A stretch of 64,000 nucleotides of DNA from assembly GCF_002954615.1 (NCBI RefSeq), contig NZ_MSCJ01000001.1, positions 1,054,001 through 1,118,000 on the forward strand, given 5' to 3'. The translations under genes were made by a program, and so were the position numbers. The notes below the pieces were generated by a model. The model saw only the letters and a program-made list of their open reading frames with translations, had not been told where the DNA came from and did no database searches. This document shows, piece after piece, positions 18,118-27,382 of the stretch. Within the stretch, counting starts at the first letter, position 1. Each line of letters starts with the position of its first letter. This DNA comes from Photobacterium angustum (lineage in GTDB: Bacteria > Pseudomonadota > Gammaproteobacteria > Enterobacterales > Vibrionaceae).

Positions 18118-19362
18118 TTAAAAGCGATAGTTAAGCTGTGCTGCGGCAAGGTAGGCTTTACCACGAGAGGTAAACGTACTGTTATCTTCAACAAATGTTA
18201 TTTTCTTACTATGGATATAAGATAAGCCCATATCAACAGACAGATCTGGGTTGAAATGGTAAGTCGCACCTGCTGAATACCAGTAACGATCAGTATCTGG
18301 AATACTTAGTGTTGCTTGACCTGCATTTTGGTCAAGGGCAAAACCGTAACGCAGTGTCCATTCATCATTCATGGTGTAAGTCGTACCGACAGCCCAACGA
18401 TAGGTATCTTTGTAGTTTTCTTTTTTCAGTAAACATGTGCCTGCTTGACCATTAAAGCCTGGCTTACATTGCGAGCTAGTGGCACGAATTTCTTTAAACT
18501 TGTTGTACTGTGTCCACTGTAGGCTGTAGCTGATCGCCCATTGTGAATTTAGCTGATGGAAACCAGAAAACTCTGCAATAGCGGGTAAGGGTAAAGCAAG
18601 ATTAGCCGCAACCGTATTATTCGGCTTACCAGTGATTGGGCCCAAATAATCGGTAAAATCACCATCAAAGTTAAGATTAACTTGAGAGCGGTAACTTAGG
18701 CCAAAACGGTTATTCTGATCTAATTCATAGAGTGCGCCAATATTCCAGCCCCAGCCCCAACTTGTACCTTTTAAGTTGATTGCATTGTCACTTGGCTGGC
18801 TATTGGGAACTGCTAGTGAAAGCGCACCTAAACGGCGATCAAACTCGGCATTAGCATAAACAAGACTAACACCACCACCAATGCTGAAGTGTGGGTTTAA
18901 ACGGTAGGCAATATTTGGATTAAAGTTGAATGTTTCAAGGGACGTTTTGCCTGCCAATGATCCTGCGTTGAAATCATTAGGGTACTTTGTTGTTACACCG
19001 TAATTACTGAAAAGTGCAAGACCAACTGCGACTTTGTCATTGATTGGTTGAATATAATAGCCCGCAGGAACAAAGCTAACGGGGGCAATATTTTTTGCGC
19101 CTTGATCAAAGCTATGATCGTAAATATCAACAGAGGGTATGACAACACTTGCCACGGTAGCGACTTCTGCGTGTTTAAATAGGGTCATCGCGGCAGGGTT
19201 GCGAGCTAGCACCGCAGCAGTATCAGCAAAGGCAGCATCGCCTGCATAGGCACGACCTAAACCCGCAGCTGAATGTTCTGATACTTGATAGCCAGCAGCA
19301 TAGCTTTGGCTTGAAATGGCTAGGCCAATAACACATGCAATATAACGTTTTTTAATGGACAT
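18118..19362 (-). CDS. fadL: Long-chain fatty acid outer membrane transporter FadL
   Basis: 414 aa outer membrane barrel of the FadL/TodX family. A signal peptide ends near SYA-AGYQ. The mature N terminus AGYQVSEHSAAGLGRAYAGDA and NPAAMTLF form the FadL hatch region, and the protein ends in QLNYRF with the terminal Phe of a barrel. It should import long-chain fatty acids, probably those released by VolA encoded just downstream in the same transcript. A candidate CRP site lies about 110 bases upstream. Vibrionaceae carry several FadL paralogues; this is the VolA-linked one. Confidence 0.92.
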   Translation of the reverse strand: MSIKKRYIACVIGLAISSQSYAAGYQVSEHSAAGLGRAYAGDAAFADTAAVLARNPAAMTLFKHAEVATVASVVIPSVDIYDHSFDQGAKNIAPVSFVPAGYYIQPINDKVAVGLALFSNYGVTTKYPNDFNAGSLAGKTSLETFNFNPNIAYRLNPHFSIGGGVSLVYANAEFDRRLGALSLAVPNSQPSDNAINLKGTSWGWGWNIGALYELDQNNRFGLSYRSQVNLNFDGDFTDYLGPITGKPNNTVAANLALPLPAIAEFSGFHQLNSQWAISYSLQWTQYNKFKEIRATSSQCKPGFNGQAGTCLLKKENYKDTYRWAVGTTYTMNDEWTLRYGFALDQNAGQATLSIPDTDRYWYSAGATYHFNPDLSVDMGLSYIHSKKITFVEDNSTFTSRGKAYLAAAQLNYRF

Positions 19363-19471
19363 TAATTGTCTCTCTTTTTATTAGCTTCTTGCTCAGCCAA
19401 AGGTATGACAAATGGCGGCATAATTTTTAGAGAGAGAAGTATATGTATACCTAATAAGAATACTAAGTAAA

Positions 19472-19487
19472 TTTGACAATTGTCACA
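19472..19487 (-). promoter_or_regulatory. Candidate CRP site upstream of fadL-volA
   Basis: The minus strand reads TGTGACAATTGTCAAA, 9 of 10 conserved bases of TGTGA-N6-TCACA, enclosing the perfect 12-bp palindrome TGACAATTGTCA. CRP control of fatty acid uptake is known in enterics; occupancy here is inferred. The rest of the 19363-19706 gap shows no gene. Confidence 0.55.
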
Positions 19488-19706
19488 TAAATAGCGTTTG
19501 TTTGGCTGTGTTTTATTCTCACAGTTGTTTTTTTATACAAATAAAATGAGCTTAAAATTAAAGTATTTGCTCTAATATCAGTCGTATAAATTATAAATTG
19601 TTTAAAAAAGGAACGAAAATAAAGAGGGTAGCTGTATTGGCTTCAGAAAAAATGACAGTTAATAATGATAGTTTATATAGATAACTATAACTATATTAGA
19701 ATAAAA

Positions 19707-19736
19707 AACGCGATAAGAGAGAGCTCCTATCGCGTT
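19707..19736 (-). terminator. Terminator after ppaC
   Basis: Stem AACGCGATA (19707-19715) with TATCGCGTT (19728-19736); on the minus strand the stem is followed by a T-run (complement of ATAAAAA). About 30 bases from the ppaC stop. Confidence 0.87.
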
Positions 19737-19767
19737 ATATTTGGTGGCTAGTACTAAAACTTAATGA

Positions 19768-20673
19768 TTAAGCAAGTACAGTTTGTAGCCAAGGCCAGCC
19801 TTGTTTCTTACGGCTTAGCGTATTTTCCATCATTAGAACGCCATCTTTTGCATGAGCGTCTAAAATGTTGTTCCAATCACCAGTGTAAAGTAGGCGAGTA
19901 GTACTTGTTGTAATGTCTGTTAGCATTAGTGCAGCCATCGCTAAACCTTCTTCGTCACAACGACGTTGTAGATCTGCCTGAAGCTCTTCAATCATGCTGT
20001 CAACTTGCTCTAGTGTTGCAAGTTCAATTTGACCAACAACAACGTCACGGTTGTTGAAAGGGTAGCCTTTAAGATCTTTATCAACTAATTGCGCAGCAGT
20101 AAGACCTTCAATGTCAGTCTTTGCAATTAGTAGTGCTTTAATGAATGCTTCAAGATCTTGAACATCAGCAATTTGAGCAAGCTCGTGCACTGCGTCTTTA
20201 TCTTTTTGTGTACATGTTGGCGATGCGAAGCCAACAGTGTCAGATAGGATTGCAGACATCATAAGAACAGCAAGTTCACGTGTGATTTCGTGGCCTTCAA
20301 TCTTAAATAGGTTAAATAGAACAGTACAAGTACAACCTACAGGCCAGATCCATGCTTCCATTGGATTGATTGTCATTACATCACCTAGACGGTGGTGGTC
20401 AACAATACCTACAACTTCAGCTTCTGCTAGGTCGTCAGGTGCTTGAGCAAGATCAGAGTAGTCAACTAACCATACTTTCTCGCCAGCAACGCTTGTACGT
20501 AGCTCAGGAGCTGCAACGCCAGCTAGTTCAAGGATGTGTTGAGTTTCACGGTTCATTTCGCCTTGACGAATTGCTGTCGCTTCAAGACCACGTGATTTAA
20601 GAAGTGCTGTACAAACTAGTGCAGAGCAAATGCTATCACTATCAGGGTTTTTGTGACCTACTACTTGGATCAT
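19768..20673 (-). CDS. ppaC: Manganese-dependent inorganic pyrophosphatase PpaC
   Basis: 301 aa family II pyrophosphatase of the DHH superfamily; hydrolyses PPi to phosphate in the cytoplasm. The N-terminal GHKNPDSDSICSA motif, the VDYSD segment and VDHHRLGD provide the metal ligands, and the C-terminal DHHA2 domain ends with NTLSRKKQ, whose Arg and Lys bind substrate. Full family length. Monocistronic with a clear terminator. Confidence 0.95.
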   Translation of the reverse strand: MIQVVGHKNPDSDSICSALVCTALLKSRGLEATAIRQGEMNRETQHILELAGVAAPELRTSVAGEKVWLVDYSDLAQAPDDLAEAEVVGIVDHHRLGDVMTINPMEAWIWPVGCTCTVLFNLFKIEGHEITRELAVLMMSAILSDTVGFASPTCTQKDKDAVHELAQIADVQDLEAFIKALLIAKTDIEGLTAAQLVDKDLKGYPFNNRDVVVGQIELATLEQVDSMIEELQADLQRRCDEEGLAMAALMLTDITTSTTRLLYTGDWNNILDAHAKDGVLMMENTLSRKKQGWPWLQTVLA

Positions 20674-20860
20674 GATGTTTCCTTAACTAAGTCATGCAAT
20701 ATTTAACTGAATGACGTAATACGATTTAACTTAATTACAGCCGATTATACCTATAAGCCTGCATTTTTATAGGTATAAGTGTTATCAAGCTTATTGAGTA
20801 CCGAGGATTTTAGAGATTTTTTTCTTATATTCAACAAAATTAACAACTAGCAGAAAAAAT

Positions 20861-20890
20861 AAAGGCATGGTTAATTAAAACCATGCCTTT
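20861..20890 (-). terminator. Terminator after the GGGtGRT gene
   Basis: Stem AAAGGCATGGTT (20861-20872), loop AATTAA, AACCATGCCTTT (20879-20890); the A-rich left flank gives a T-tract on the minus strand. Confidence 0.9.
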
Positions 20891-20926
20891 TATCGTTATT
20901 TGAAGATAAAGATTTTAAATTTCTGC

Positions 20927-21931
20927 TTACGCGTTTTGTGCTTGCTCAATTGCTACTGCAACAGCAACTGTTGCACCAACCATTGGATTGTTACCCATAC
21001 CGATTAAGCCCATCATTTCTACGTGAGCAGGTACAGATGAAGAACCAGCAAACTGAGCATCAGAGTGCATACGGCCCATAGTGTCAGTTAGGCCGTAAGA
21101 TGCAGGACCAGCCGCTACGTTATCTGGGTGAAGAGTACGACCAGTACCGCCGCCTGACGCAACTGAGAAGTAATCTTGGCCTGCTTCTAGACGTTCTTTT
21201 TTGTATGTACCAGCAACTGGATGTTGGAAGCGAGTAGGGTTAGTCGAGTTACCTGTAATAGAGATATCAACATTCTCGCGGTGCATAATCGCTACACCTT
21301 CACGCACATCATCAGCACCGTAACAGTTAATTTCGCCACGTTGAGTTTGAGAGAAACGACGCTCATTAACGATTTCAAGTTCACCAGTAGTGTAGTTGAA
21401 CTGAGTTTGTACATAGTTAAAGCCGTTAATACGAGCAATAAGGTAAGCTGCATCTTTACCCAAACCGTTAAGAATAACGCGTAGTGGGTTAGTACGTACC
21501 TTGTTTGCGTTTAGTGCGATTTTGATTGCACCTTCAGCCGCTGCATATGATTCGTGACCAGCTAGGAATGCAAAACACTGAGTTTCATTACTTAGAAGAC
21601 GAGCACCTAGGCGACCATGACCTAAACCTACTTTACGTTGGTCAGCAACAGAACCTGGAATACAGAATGCTTGTAGACCTTGACCTAAAAACTCAGCAGC
21701 TTCAGCCGCGGTTTTTGCGCCTTCTTTTAGTGCGATTGCAGCACCTAGAACATATGCCCATGATGCGTTTTCAAACGCAATAGGTTGGGTTTCTTTTACG
21801 ATATCGTAAGCGTTAACACCTTTATCTTCGATGTATTGACGCGCTTCTTCAAGAGAAGCAAAACCATATTGTTCTAGAACGGGTGTGATTTGGTTAATAC
21901 GACGATCAAAGCTTTCAAATAATGCAGCCAT
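20927..21931 (-). CDS. GGGtGRT family protein (function unknown)
   Basis: 334 aa protein of the family named after its GGGTGRT motif, seen here as SGGGTGRTLHPDN near residue 255. It is cytoplasmic (no signal, no membrane helix) and strongly conserved in tone, with many Gly/Ala-rich segments (GLGHGRLGARLLS, GLGKDAAYLIARING, GLIGMGNNPMVGA). It is co-transcribed with, and 65 bases downstream of, a NifU-like Fe-S scaffold gene; this pairing is typical of the family and suggests a role linked to Fe-S or redox metabolism. No enzymatic activity can be assigned. Confidence 0.88.
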   Translation of the reverse strand: MAALFESFDRRINQITPVLEQYGFASLEEARQYIEDKGVNAYDIVKETQPIAFENASWAYVLGAAIALKEGAKTAAEAAEFLGQGLQAFCIPGSVADQRKVGLGHGRLGARLLSNETQCFAFLAGHESYAAAEGAIKIALNANKVRTNPLRVILNGLGKDAAYLIARINGFNYVQTQFNYTTGELEIVNERRFSQTQRGEINCYGADDVREGVAIMHRENVDISITGNSTNPTRFQHPVAGTYKKERLEAGQDYFSVASGGGTGRTLHPDNVAAGPASYGLTDTMGRMHSDAQFAGSSSVPAHVEMMGLIGMGNNPMVGATVAVAVAIEQAQNA

Positions 21932-21996
21932 GATAAAATCCTCAATAAATTTAGCAAATTAGGTGTAATTAAATATATGGATAACAGCTTGGCTGA

Positions 21997-22689
21997 TTAT
22001 TCGTGACGAGGATCGATTGTTCGAACCGCTTCGTCAAAACGACCATATTGACCTGTTGCTTGTTCCATTGCTTGATCTGCTGGAACACCTTTACCGATTG
22101 ATTCCATCATCTTACCGATGTTAACAAAACGGTAGCCGATGATTTCGTCGTTGTCGTCAAGTGCAATTTTAGTAACGTAACCTTCAGCCATCTCCATGTA
22201 GCGAGGGCCTTTTTCACGAGTACCGTAATGCGTACCAACTTGGCTACGTAAACCTTTACCAAGATCTTCAAGACCAGCACCAATTGGTAGACCGTCTAAA
22301 GAGAAAGCCGTTTGTGTACGACCGTAAACGTATTGAAGGAAGATTTCACGCATTGCAACGTTGATAGCATCACAAACAAGGTCTGTATTTAGTGCTTCAA
22401 GGATAGTTTTGCCAGTGATGATTTCTGAAGCCATTGCCGCAGAGTGAGTCATACCTGAACAACCGATAGTTTCGATTAATGCTTCTTCGATGATGCCGTT
22501 TTTCACGTTTAAAGTTAGTTTTGCAGCACCTTGTTGTGGTGCACAAGTACCACAACCGTGGCTAACACCAGAAATTGCAATAACATCTTTAGGTTGTACC
22601 CAACGACCTTCAACAGGAATGGGTGCAGACTCGTGATGTGGACCACGAGAGATAGGACACATATTTTGTACTTCAGTTGAGTATTGCAT
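21997..22689 (-). CDS. NifU/IscU-like iron-sulfur cluster scaffold protein partnered with GGGtGRT
   Basis: 230 aa. The central part (about 75-140) has IscU/NifU-N features: GIIEEALIETIGCSGMTHSAAMASEII, with Cys in GCSG, and DLVCDA. An extra N-terminal motif HGCGTCAPQQG is characteristic of this branch. The C-terminal third (from about 170) is family-specific. GAGG lies eight bases before the ATG. It differs from housekeeping IscU in length and partner gene, so it probably serves a dedicated client, plausibly the GGGtGRT protein downstream. Confidence 0.8.
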   Translation of the reverse strand: MQYSTEVQNMCPISRGPHHESAPIPVEGRWVQPKDVIAISGVSHGCGTCAPQQGAAKLTLNVKNGIIEEALIETIGCSGMTHSAAMASEIITGKTILEALNTDLVCDAINVAMREIFLQYVYGRTQTAFSLDGLPIGAGLEDLGKGLRSQVGTHYGTREKGPRYMEMAEGYVTKIALDDNDEIIGYRFVNIGKMMESIGKGVPADQAMEQATGQYGRFDEAVRTIDPRHE

Positions 22690-22892
22690 TGCTCTGCCTC
22701 ACTAGACACCGCGTTACTAATTATAAAACTCAGAGTAGGGAAGAGTTGTATAACGCTCAGCCGTGTTGAATTGATAATTCTTTATCGAGCAGAAAATAGA
22801 AGAGGACAAAAATGAAATAACAACGCGACGAATGCAAAAATTATTATAATTAATTAAAATTATAACTATCCATTTAAACAAATACACGGTCC

Positions 22893-23026
22893 TCGACGAT
22901 TTAAAGTCGAATGTTGTTAGACGTCATTATCCTTGATTGAAAGGCGGTTAAAGGAGGAACATCATCTCCCGCCATAAATCTATTATTTATGGCAAACGAT
23001 TTAGAGATATAAATATCTGTTTCGTT
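22893..23026 (-). promoter_or_regulatory. Hairpin-rich leader candidate upstream of the NifU-like/GGGtGRT operon
   Basis: Four inverted repeats lie within 134 bases: TCGAC/GTCGA (22893-22910); GGCG-GGAG/CTCC-CGCC (22943-22973); a perfect GCCATAAAT/ATTTATGGC (22971-22993); and AGATAT/ATATCT inside AACGA/TCGTT (22995-23026). The second and third share bases 22971-22973, so they exclude each other, as in an attenuator or riboswitch. No known riboswitch consensus fits. The rest of 22690-23140 shows no gene. Confidence 0.4.
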
Positions 23027-23140
23027 GATAGTATAAATATACTCTTTTATTTTTATACTGTGTAATTTAAAAAAAAGAATAAAGATTTCAAATATGAAAG
23101 AATTGAATGAGAATAAATATCATTTTATTCTCATAAGTCT

Positions 23141-24718
23141 CTAATGTTTATCTTTTTTAATATTGTTATCAATATATTTCTCTAAATCAGAAAAGGGCAT
23201 TGGTTTTGCGTAATAAAATCCTTGAATTAAAAATACACCTTGGTCTCTTAAATAATTGACTTGTTCTTGTGTTTCCACACCTTCAGCAATCATGGTCAAT
23301 TTTGCTTCTTTTCCGAAACTAATAATAGCGTTTAAAATATTGGCTTTAACGTCACTAGTACCGATTGTATCAATAAACATTTTGTCTATTTTTAAGGTGT
23401 TAATGGGTAACTCTTGAAAATAACTAAAGCCACCGAAACCCGTTCCTGCATCATCGAGTTTAATGGAAATACCATGGTCAATTAATCGCTGCATCACTTC
23501 TTTTGCAGAGATTACGTTTGTGAACTGAGTTCTCTCGGTTACTTCAATCGCAATACGGTGATTAGAAACTTGCGCTGAAGATAATGTGGCGAGCAATTTT
23601 GTTGCAAACGTTTGATTTTGAAGTTGACGCGGTATGACATTAATACTGATATAAAAGTTGTCATGGATGTTAGATAGTTTTGAAAGATCCTCGGCAACTT
23701 GTGAAATGAGAAGATCTGTTATCTCGTAAATTTGTTTATTTTGTTCGGCAATATTAATAAAAATAGCGGGTGAAATAATCTCACCATCAGCTTTACACCA
23801 TCGAAGTAAGCTTTCACAACCTACAATAGAACCTGTTACCGAATTGATAATGGGTTGATAATAGGGTATGAACTCTCTTTTCTTAATACCACGGTCAATA
23901 GCCATCTTAATCGTTCGCTGTTGAGGGCGTAACCCTAAAAACAAACAAATGATAAAGACCAAAATGCTAAGAAAGGTATTTACGAGATCAAGCTCAGAAT
24001 GCACAATATCAGTTAACCCTTTATGTGTAACGTAGACATCGATGTAAATATTATCACTGAGGTTTTCTGTGAATTTATGATAGTGAGTATTGGTATTTAT
24101 TTTTGATTGAATATTAATTCTCTTATTTTTATAGCCAAGAAAAATAACAACATTTCGCTCATCTGTATTATTAAAATACAGTTGACGATTTAAAGGGTCA
24201 GTGATTGTGATTAGATAACTATTGTTAGGAAAATGTCGAATAATTTTAATTCGACTACCTAAATATGGGGTAATGGTGTAGTTATCCAATGTAATTGCAT
24301 TTTTGCTGTCAAAACTTGCATTAATAGGCGAATGAAGGCCATATATTGAACAACTCGTTTCTGGTGTGATTAATCCTAGAAAAGTGATATTAGTAGACAT
24401 GTCATTGGCTATTTGCATTTCTTTAATATCGTGCTTTGAACAGGTAAAAGTTAGCTTAGGTATTAATTTTTCCATACCTTCTGTAGCAATAATTCCTTTA
24501 TACTCAGGTGGATAAAGATCAGAATCTAACGTTTTTATACCTGTGTCTAATAGCAGATTCGATGGCTCTTCAATTTTATTCTTTAAATTGACACGGTGAT
24601 AAAGTTCATATTGGAATAGAACAATTTTTAATACATTCTGCATTAGAAATATCAGGCAAAAGCCTAAAATAAAAACGATTAAAGGTTGCTTCCAACGAAG
24701 TAATAAATTGTTATTCAT
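23141..24718 (-). CDS. CSS-type sensor EAL-domain cyclic-di-GMP phosphodiesterase
   Basis: 525 aa inner membrane protein: TM helix at about 12-32, a periplasmic domain to about 240 with Cys in FTCSKHD and TSCSIYG (CSS-like disulfide sensor as in PdeC), a second TM at about 242-262, then a cytoplasmic EAL domain. Catalytic residues appear intact: ESLLRW (the E of E-A/S-L), ISINV, IEVTER, KLDDAGTGFGG, LKIDK, AEGVET and QG. The signature is ESL rather than EAL, which keeps the metal-binding Glu. It should hydrolyse c-di-GMP in response to periplasmic redox or disulfide state. Monocistronic. Confidence 0.85.
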   Translation of the reverse strand: MNNNLLLRWKQPLIVFILGFCLIFLMQNVLKIVLFQYELYHRVNLKNKIEEPSNLLLDTGIKTLDSDLYPPEYKGIIATEGMEKLIPKLTFTCSKHDIKEMQIANDMSTNITFLGLITPETSCSIYGLHSPINASFDSKNAITLDNYTITPYLGSRIKIIRHFPNNSYLITITDPLNRQLYFNNTDERNVVIFLGYKNKRINIQSKINTNTHYHKFTENLSDNIYIDVYVTHKGLTDIVHSELDLVNTFLSILVFIICLFLGLRPQQRTIKMAIDRGIKKREFIPYYQPIINSVTGSIVGCESLLRWCKADGEIISPAIFINIAEQNKQIYEITDLLISQVAEDLSKLSNIHDNFYISINVIPRQLQNQTFATKLLATLSSAQVSNHRIAIEVTERTQFTNVISAKEVMQRLIDHGISIKLDDAGTGFGGFSYFQELPINTLKIDKMFIDTIGTSDVKANILNAIISFGKEAKLTMIAEGVETQEQVNYLRDQGVFLIQGFYYAKPMPFSDLEKYIDNNIKKDKH

Positions 24719-24906
24719 AAGATTGAAATTACCATCGATTCTAACTAGGTATATTCTATTATTTTTTAGATATTTATTTCAAATATAAATACAAATTTTG
24801 AATAAACAACTAGAAAATTAGCAATTATGGCTATATATTTTAACGCATACATAACCTTAAGTTAAATATTGTATTATTTATTAACCTAATAATGGAGTTG
24901 CAGTAA

Positions 24907-26184
24907 ATGCAAAATATTTATAAAAGTGATGGTTTATTATTTAAATCACATTGGTTTACTGTTCCGCTGAATTATAAAAATTCTCATCAAGATAAAATTA
25001 CGGTTTATGCCAGAGAAGTGGTGAAGCAAGATCATGAAAATGATGATTTGCCGTGGTTAGTTTATTTACAAGGTGGGCCTGGATTTCCATCACCACGCCC
25101 GACGGGCAATTCAGGATGGCTTAAGCAAGCACTAACAAAATACCGCGTATTACTGCTTGATCAACGAGGTACAGGGAAAAGCTCTCCGATTTCTCATCAA
25201 ACATTGTCTGATAAAACGTCAGAGCAACAAACAGAATATTTAAGCTATTTTCGTGCTAATAATATTGTTAAAGATGCTGAATTTATTCGTGAAGCACTAA
25301 ATATTAAACAATGGGCTATTTTGGGACAAAGCTTTGGTGGGTTCTGCGCATTGCATTATTTATCTTATTACCCTGAGTCATTAACACGTGCTTATTTAAC
25401 CGGAGGTATTCCGCCGATCACAGGGCATGCTGATAACGTTTATCGTGCTACTTATAAACGTGTACTCGCTAAAAATAATGCTTTCTTTTCGCGCTTTCCA
25501 AATGCACAACAGCAATGTGTCGATATTGCTAATTTCTTATTGGACAATGACGTTCGGTTACCTAATGGCCAACGTTTTACTGTTGAACAATTCCAACTGT
25601 GGGGGATTAATTTAGGTCGAGGTGGTGGTGATTTAGCCATGTACTACATTCTTGATGAAGCTTTTATTGACGTCGGTGGTAAACCTGAGTTGAGCTACAG
25701 CTTTTTAAACCAAATGTTGTTAGAGCAAAGCTATCAGACAAATCCTATCTACGCGATTTTGCATGAATCTATCTATTGCCAACATGAAGCATCGAACTGG
25801 TCAGCACAACGTGTACGTAGTGAATACCCACAGTTTAATTACGCAAAGGGAGAAGATTTCTTCTTCACTGGGGAAATGGTCTATCCGTGGATGTTCGATC
25901 AACTGCATTGCTTACAACCACTAAAAGTTGCGGCAGAGTTACTTGCAGCCAAAGATGATTGGTCTAGTTTATATGATGCTCAGCAATTAGTGAACAATAC
26001 CGTTCCCGTTGTTGCTGCTGTCTATGTTGATGATATGTACGTTGATTATGATTTAAGTTGCCAAACTGTGGCAGGATTAAAGCACGCTAAAGTATGGGTG
26101 ACCAATGAATATGAACATAATGGCTTAGGTGTTGCTGGAGATGTGATTTTATCTAAATTGATGACGTTAGCTGATAACCTATAA
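24907..26184 (+). CDS. Prolyl aminopeptidase-like alpha/beta hydrolase (peptidase family S33)
   Basis: 425 aa, the length of the larger Aeromonas-type prolyl aminopeptidase. The oxyanion motif QGGPGFPSP, the DQRGTGKSS segment and the nucleophile in GQSFGGFCA are all present; the acid and His (EYEHNGLG near residue 400) complete the triad. No signal peptide, so cytoplasmic. Expected to release N-terminal proline from peptides. GGAG stands before the start. Solitary gene. Confidence 0.86.
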   Translation: MQNIYKSDGLLFKSHWFTVPLNYKNSHQDKITVYAREVVKQDHENDDLPWLVYLQGGPGFPSPRPTGNSGWLKQALTKYRVLLLDQRGTGKSSPISHQTLSDKTSEQQTEYLSYFRANNIVKDAEFIREALNIKQWAILGQSFGGFCALHYLSYYPESLTRAYLTGGIPPITGHADNVYRATYKRVLAKNNAFFSRFPNAQQQCVDIANFLLDNDVRLPNGQRFTVEQFQLWGINLGRGGGDLAMYYILDEAFIDVGGKPELSYSFLNQMLLEQSYQTNPIYAILHESIYCQHEASNWSAQRVRSEYPQFNYAKGEDFFFTGEMVYPWMFDQLHCLQPLKVAAELLAAKDDWSSLYDAQQLVNNTVPVVAAVYVDDMYVDYDLSCQTVAGLKHAKVWVTNEYEHNGLGVAGDVILSKLMTLADNL

Positions 26185-26451
26185 AATAGTCGAGCAAATT
26201 GCTTAGGTATTAGATGTGTTATAATATAACATATTAACAATAGTACACGTGAGTTCCTGCTGCACAGTTCGATAAATTTAACCTGTTGGTGATCTTTTTA
26301 AACGATTAATCACGTATTATCTTTGTTTAAAGCGCAGCACTGTTGTCATGTGGTAATTTTCGCTATTATTCACAGGTTGAAATTAAGTCGATAGTCATCA
26401 TAAGCAACAACATTCCTTATGATTGAGTATTAGCAAATGCTTAGGAAGAAT

Positions 26452-27051
26452 ATGGTAAATGTTAGGGCGAGAGTGCCTTTTAAAGTTGGTTTAAAAAGCA
26501 ATATTCCTGCAGATTTGCTTTCGTTCAATGGGCTTGAGTCTGGTAAAGAACACGTTGCCGTTATTTTTAAAGATGCAGATAAAACAACAGCACCCTTGGT
26601 GCGTATGCATTCTGAATGTTTAACTGGTGATGTCTTCCACTCATCTCGATGTGACTGTGGTGAACAGTTAGATGAAACTATTGAAAAGATGGGTGAGTTA
26701 GGCGGTATTATTCTTTATCTTCGTCAAGAAGGCCGTGGTATTGGTTTGTACAATAAAATTGATGCTTATAAGCTTCAAAGTGAAGGTATGAACACATATG
26801 AAGCGAACAATCATCTCGGTTTTGGTGACGATTTACGTGATTTCAGTGAAGCGGCATATATGTTGAAAGCACTGGGTTTAACTGAGATTCGACTTGTTAC
26901 TAATAACCCTAAAAAGATTCGTGAATTAAGCGAAAATGGTATCAATATTGTTGAAGTTGTTGGTACTAAAGCGCATGTAAAAGATGGTAATGAAAGTTAC
27001 CTTAAAACCAAAGCAAGTCATGGTCATCATCGCTTTAATTTCGAAAATTAA
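26452..27051 (+). CDS. ribA: GTP cyclohydrolase II
   Basis: 199 aa from the ATG at 26452 ([10 protein letters not shown]), preferred over the in-frame ATG at 26437 because AGGA lies five bases upstream. Opens the GTP imidazole ring, the first committed step of riboflavin synthesis. Zinc ligands are the three Cys of [15 protein letters not shown]; the active-site region [14 protein letters not shown] and the TNNPKK motif are intact. It is a stand-alone RibA without a RibB fusion. No FMN riboswitch is visible upstream. The N terminus differs from E. coli RibA, so this may be a second copy. Confidence 0.92.
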   Translation: MVNVRARVPFKVGLKSNIPADLLSFNGLESGKEHVAVIFKDADKTTAPLVRMHSECLTGDVFHSSRCDCGEQLDETIEKMGELGGIILYLRQEGRGIGLYNKIDAYKLQSEGMNTYEANNHLGFGDDLRDFSEAAYMLKALGLTEIRLVTNNPKKIRELSENGINIVEVVGTKAHVKDGNESYLKTKASHGHHRFNFEN

Positions 27052-27072
27052 GCCGTATTGTTCGTAAAAAAG

Positions 27073-27097
27073 AAGCCCTGTATTGCTCGCAGGGCTT
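27073..27097 (+). terminator. Terminator after ribA
   Basis: Stem AAGCCCTG (27073-27080) with CAGGGCTT (27090-27097) followed by TTTTTGT. The remaining 27098-27382 gap shows no gene; it should hold the emrD promoter. Confidence 0.9.
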
Positions 27098-27382
27098 TTT
27101 TGTATATGTACAATTTTTCTAAACAATATTTCCTACATTTACGCATTAGAAAATGTAATCCAAATTCAAATTTTATTCGTGCTAAATCAAGCAATATCTT
27201 CTTGTCTTAATCCAGCATCAGGATTAACATCTCGTCTTAAATTTAGTCATAGGTTCTAATATAAGAATTTATATTGAATGTTGTATTCAATATTCATTGT
27301 TAAATTAGAATTTTATTCTGTTTGTTGAGCTCGTTTTTAATTTTATCGGGTTCTTTATGAAATATTATTCTGTCTGAGGGTA

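Noticed and set aside
23045..23140. c-di-GMP riboswitch near the EAL gene
   Set aside because: Region lies 3' of the EAL gene and lacks the GEMM consensus blocks.
26185..26451. Possible FMN riboswitch before ribA
   Set aside because: None of the conserved RFN element segments (such as AGGGUGA or CCCCACCGGCGG-like blocks) is present.
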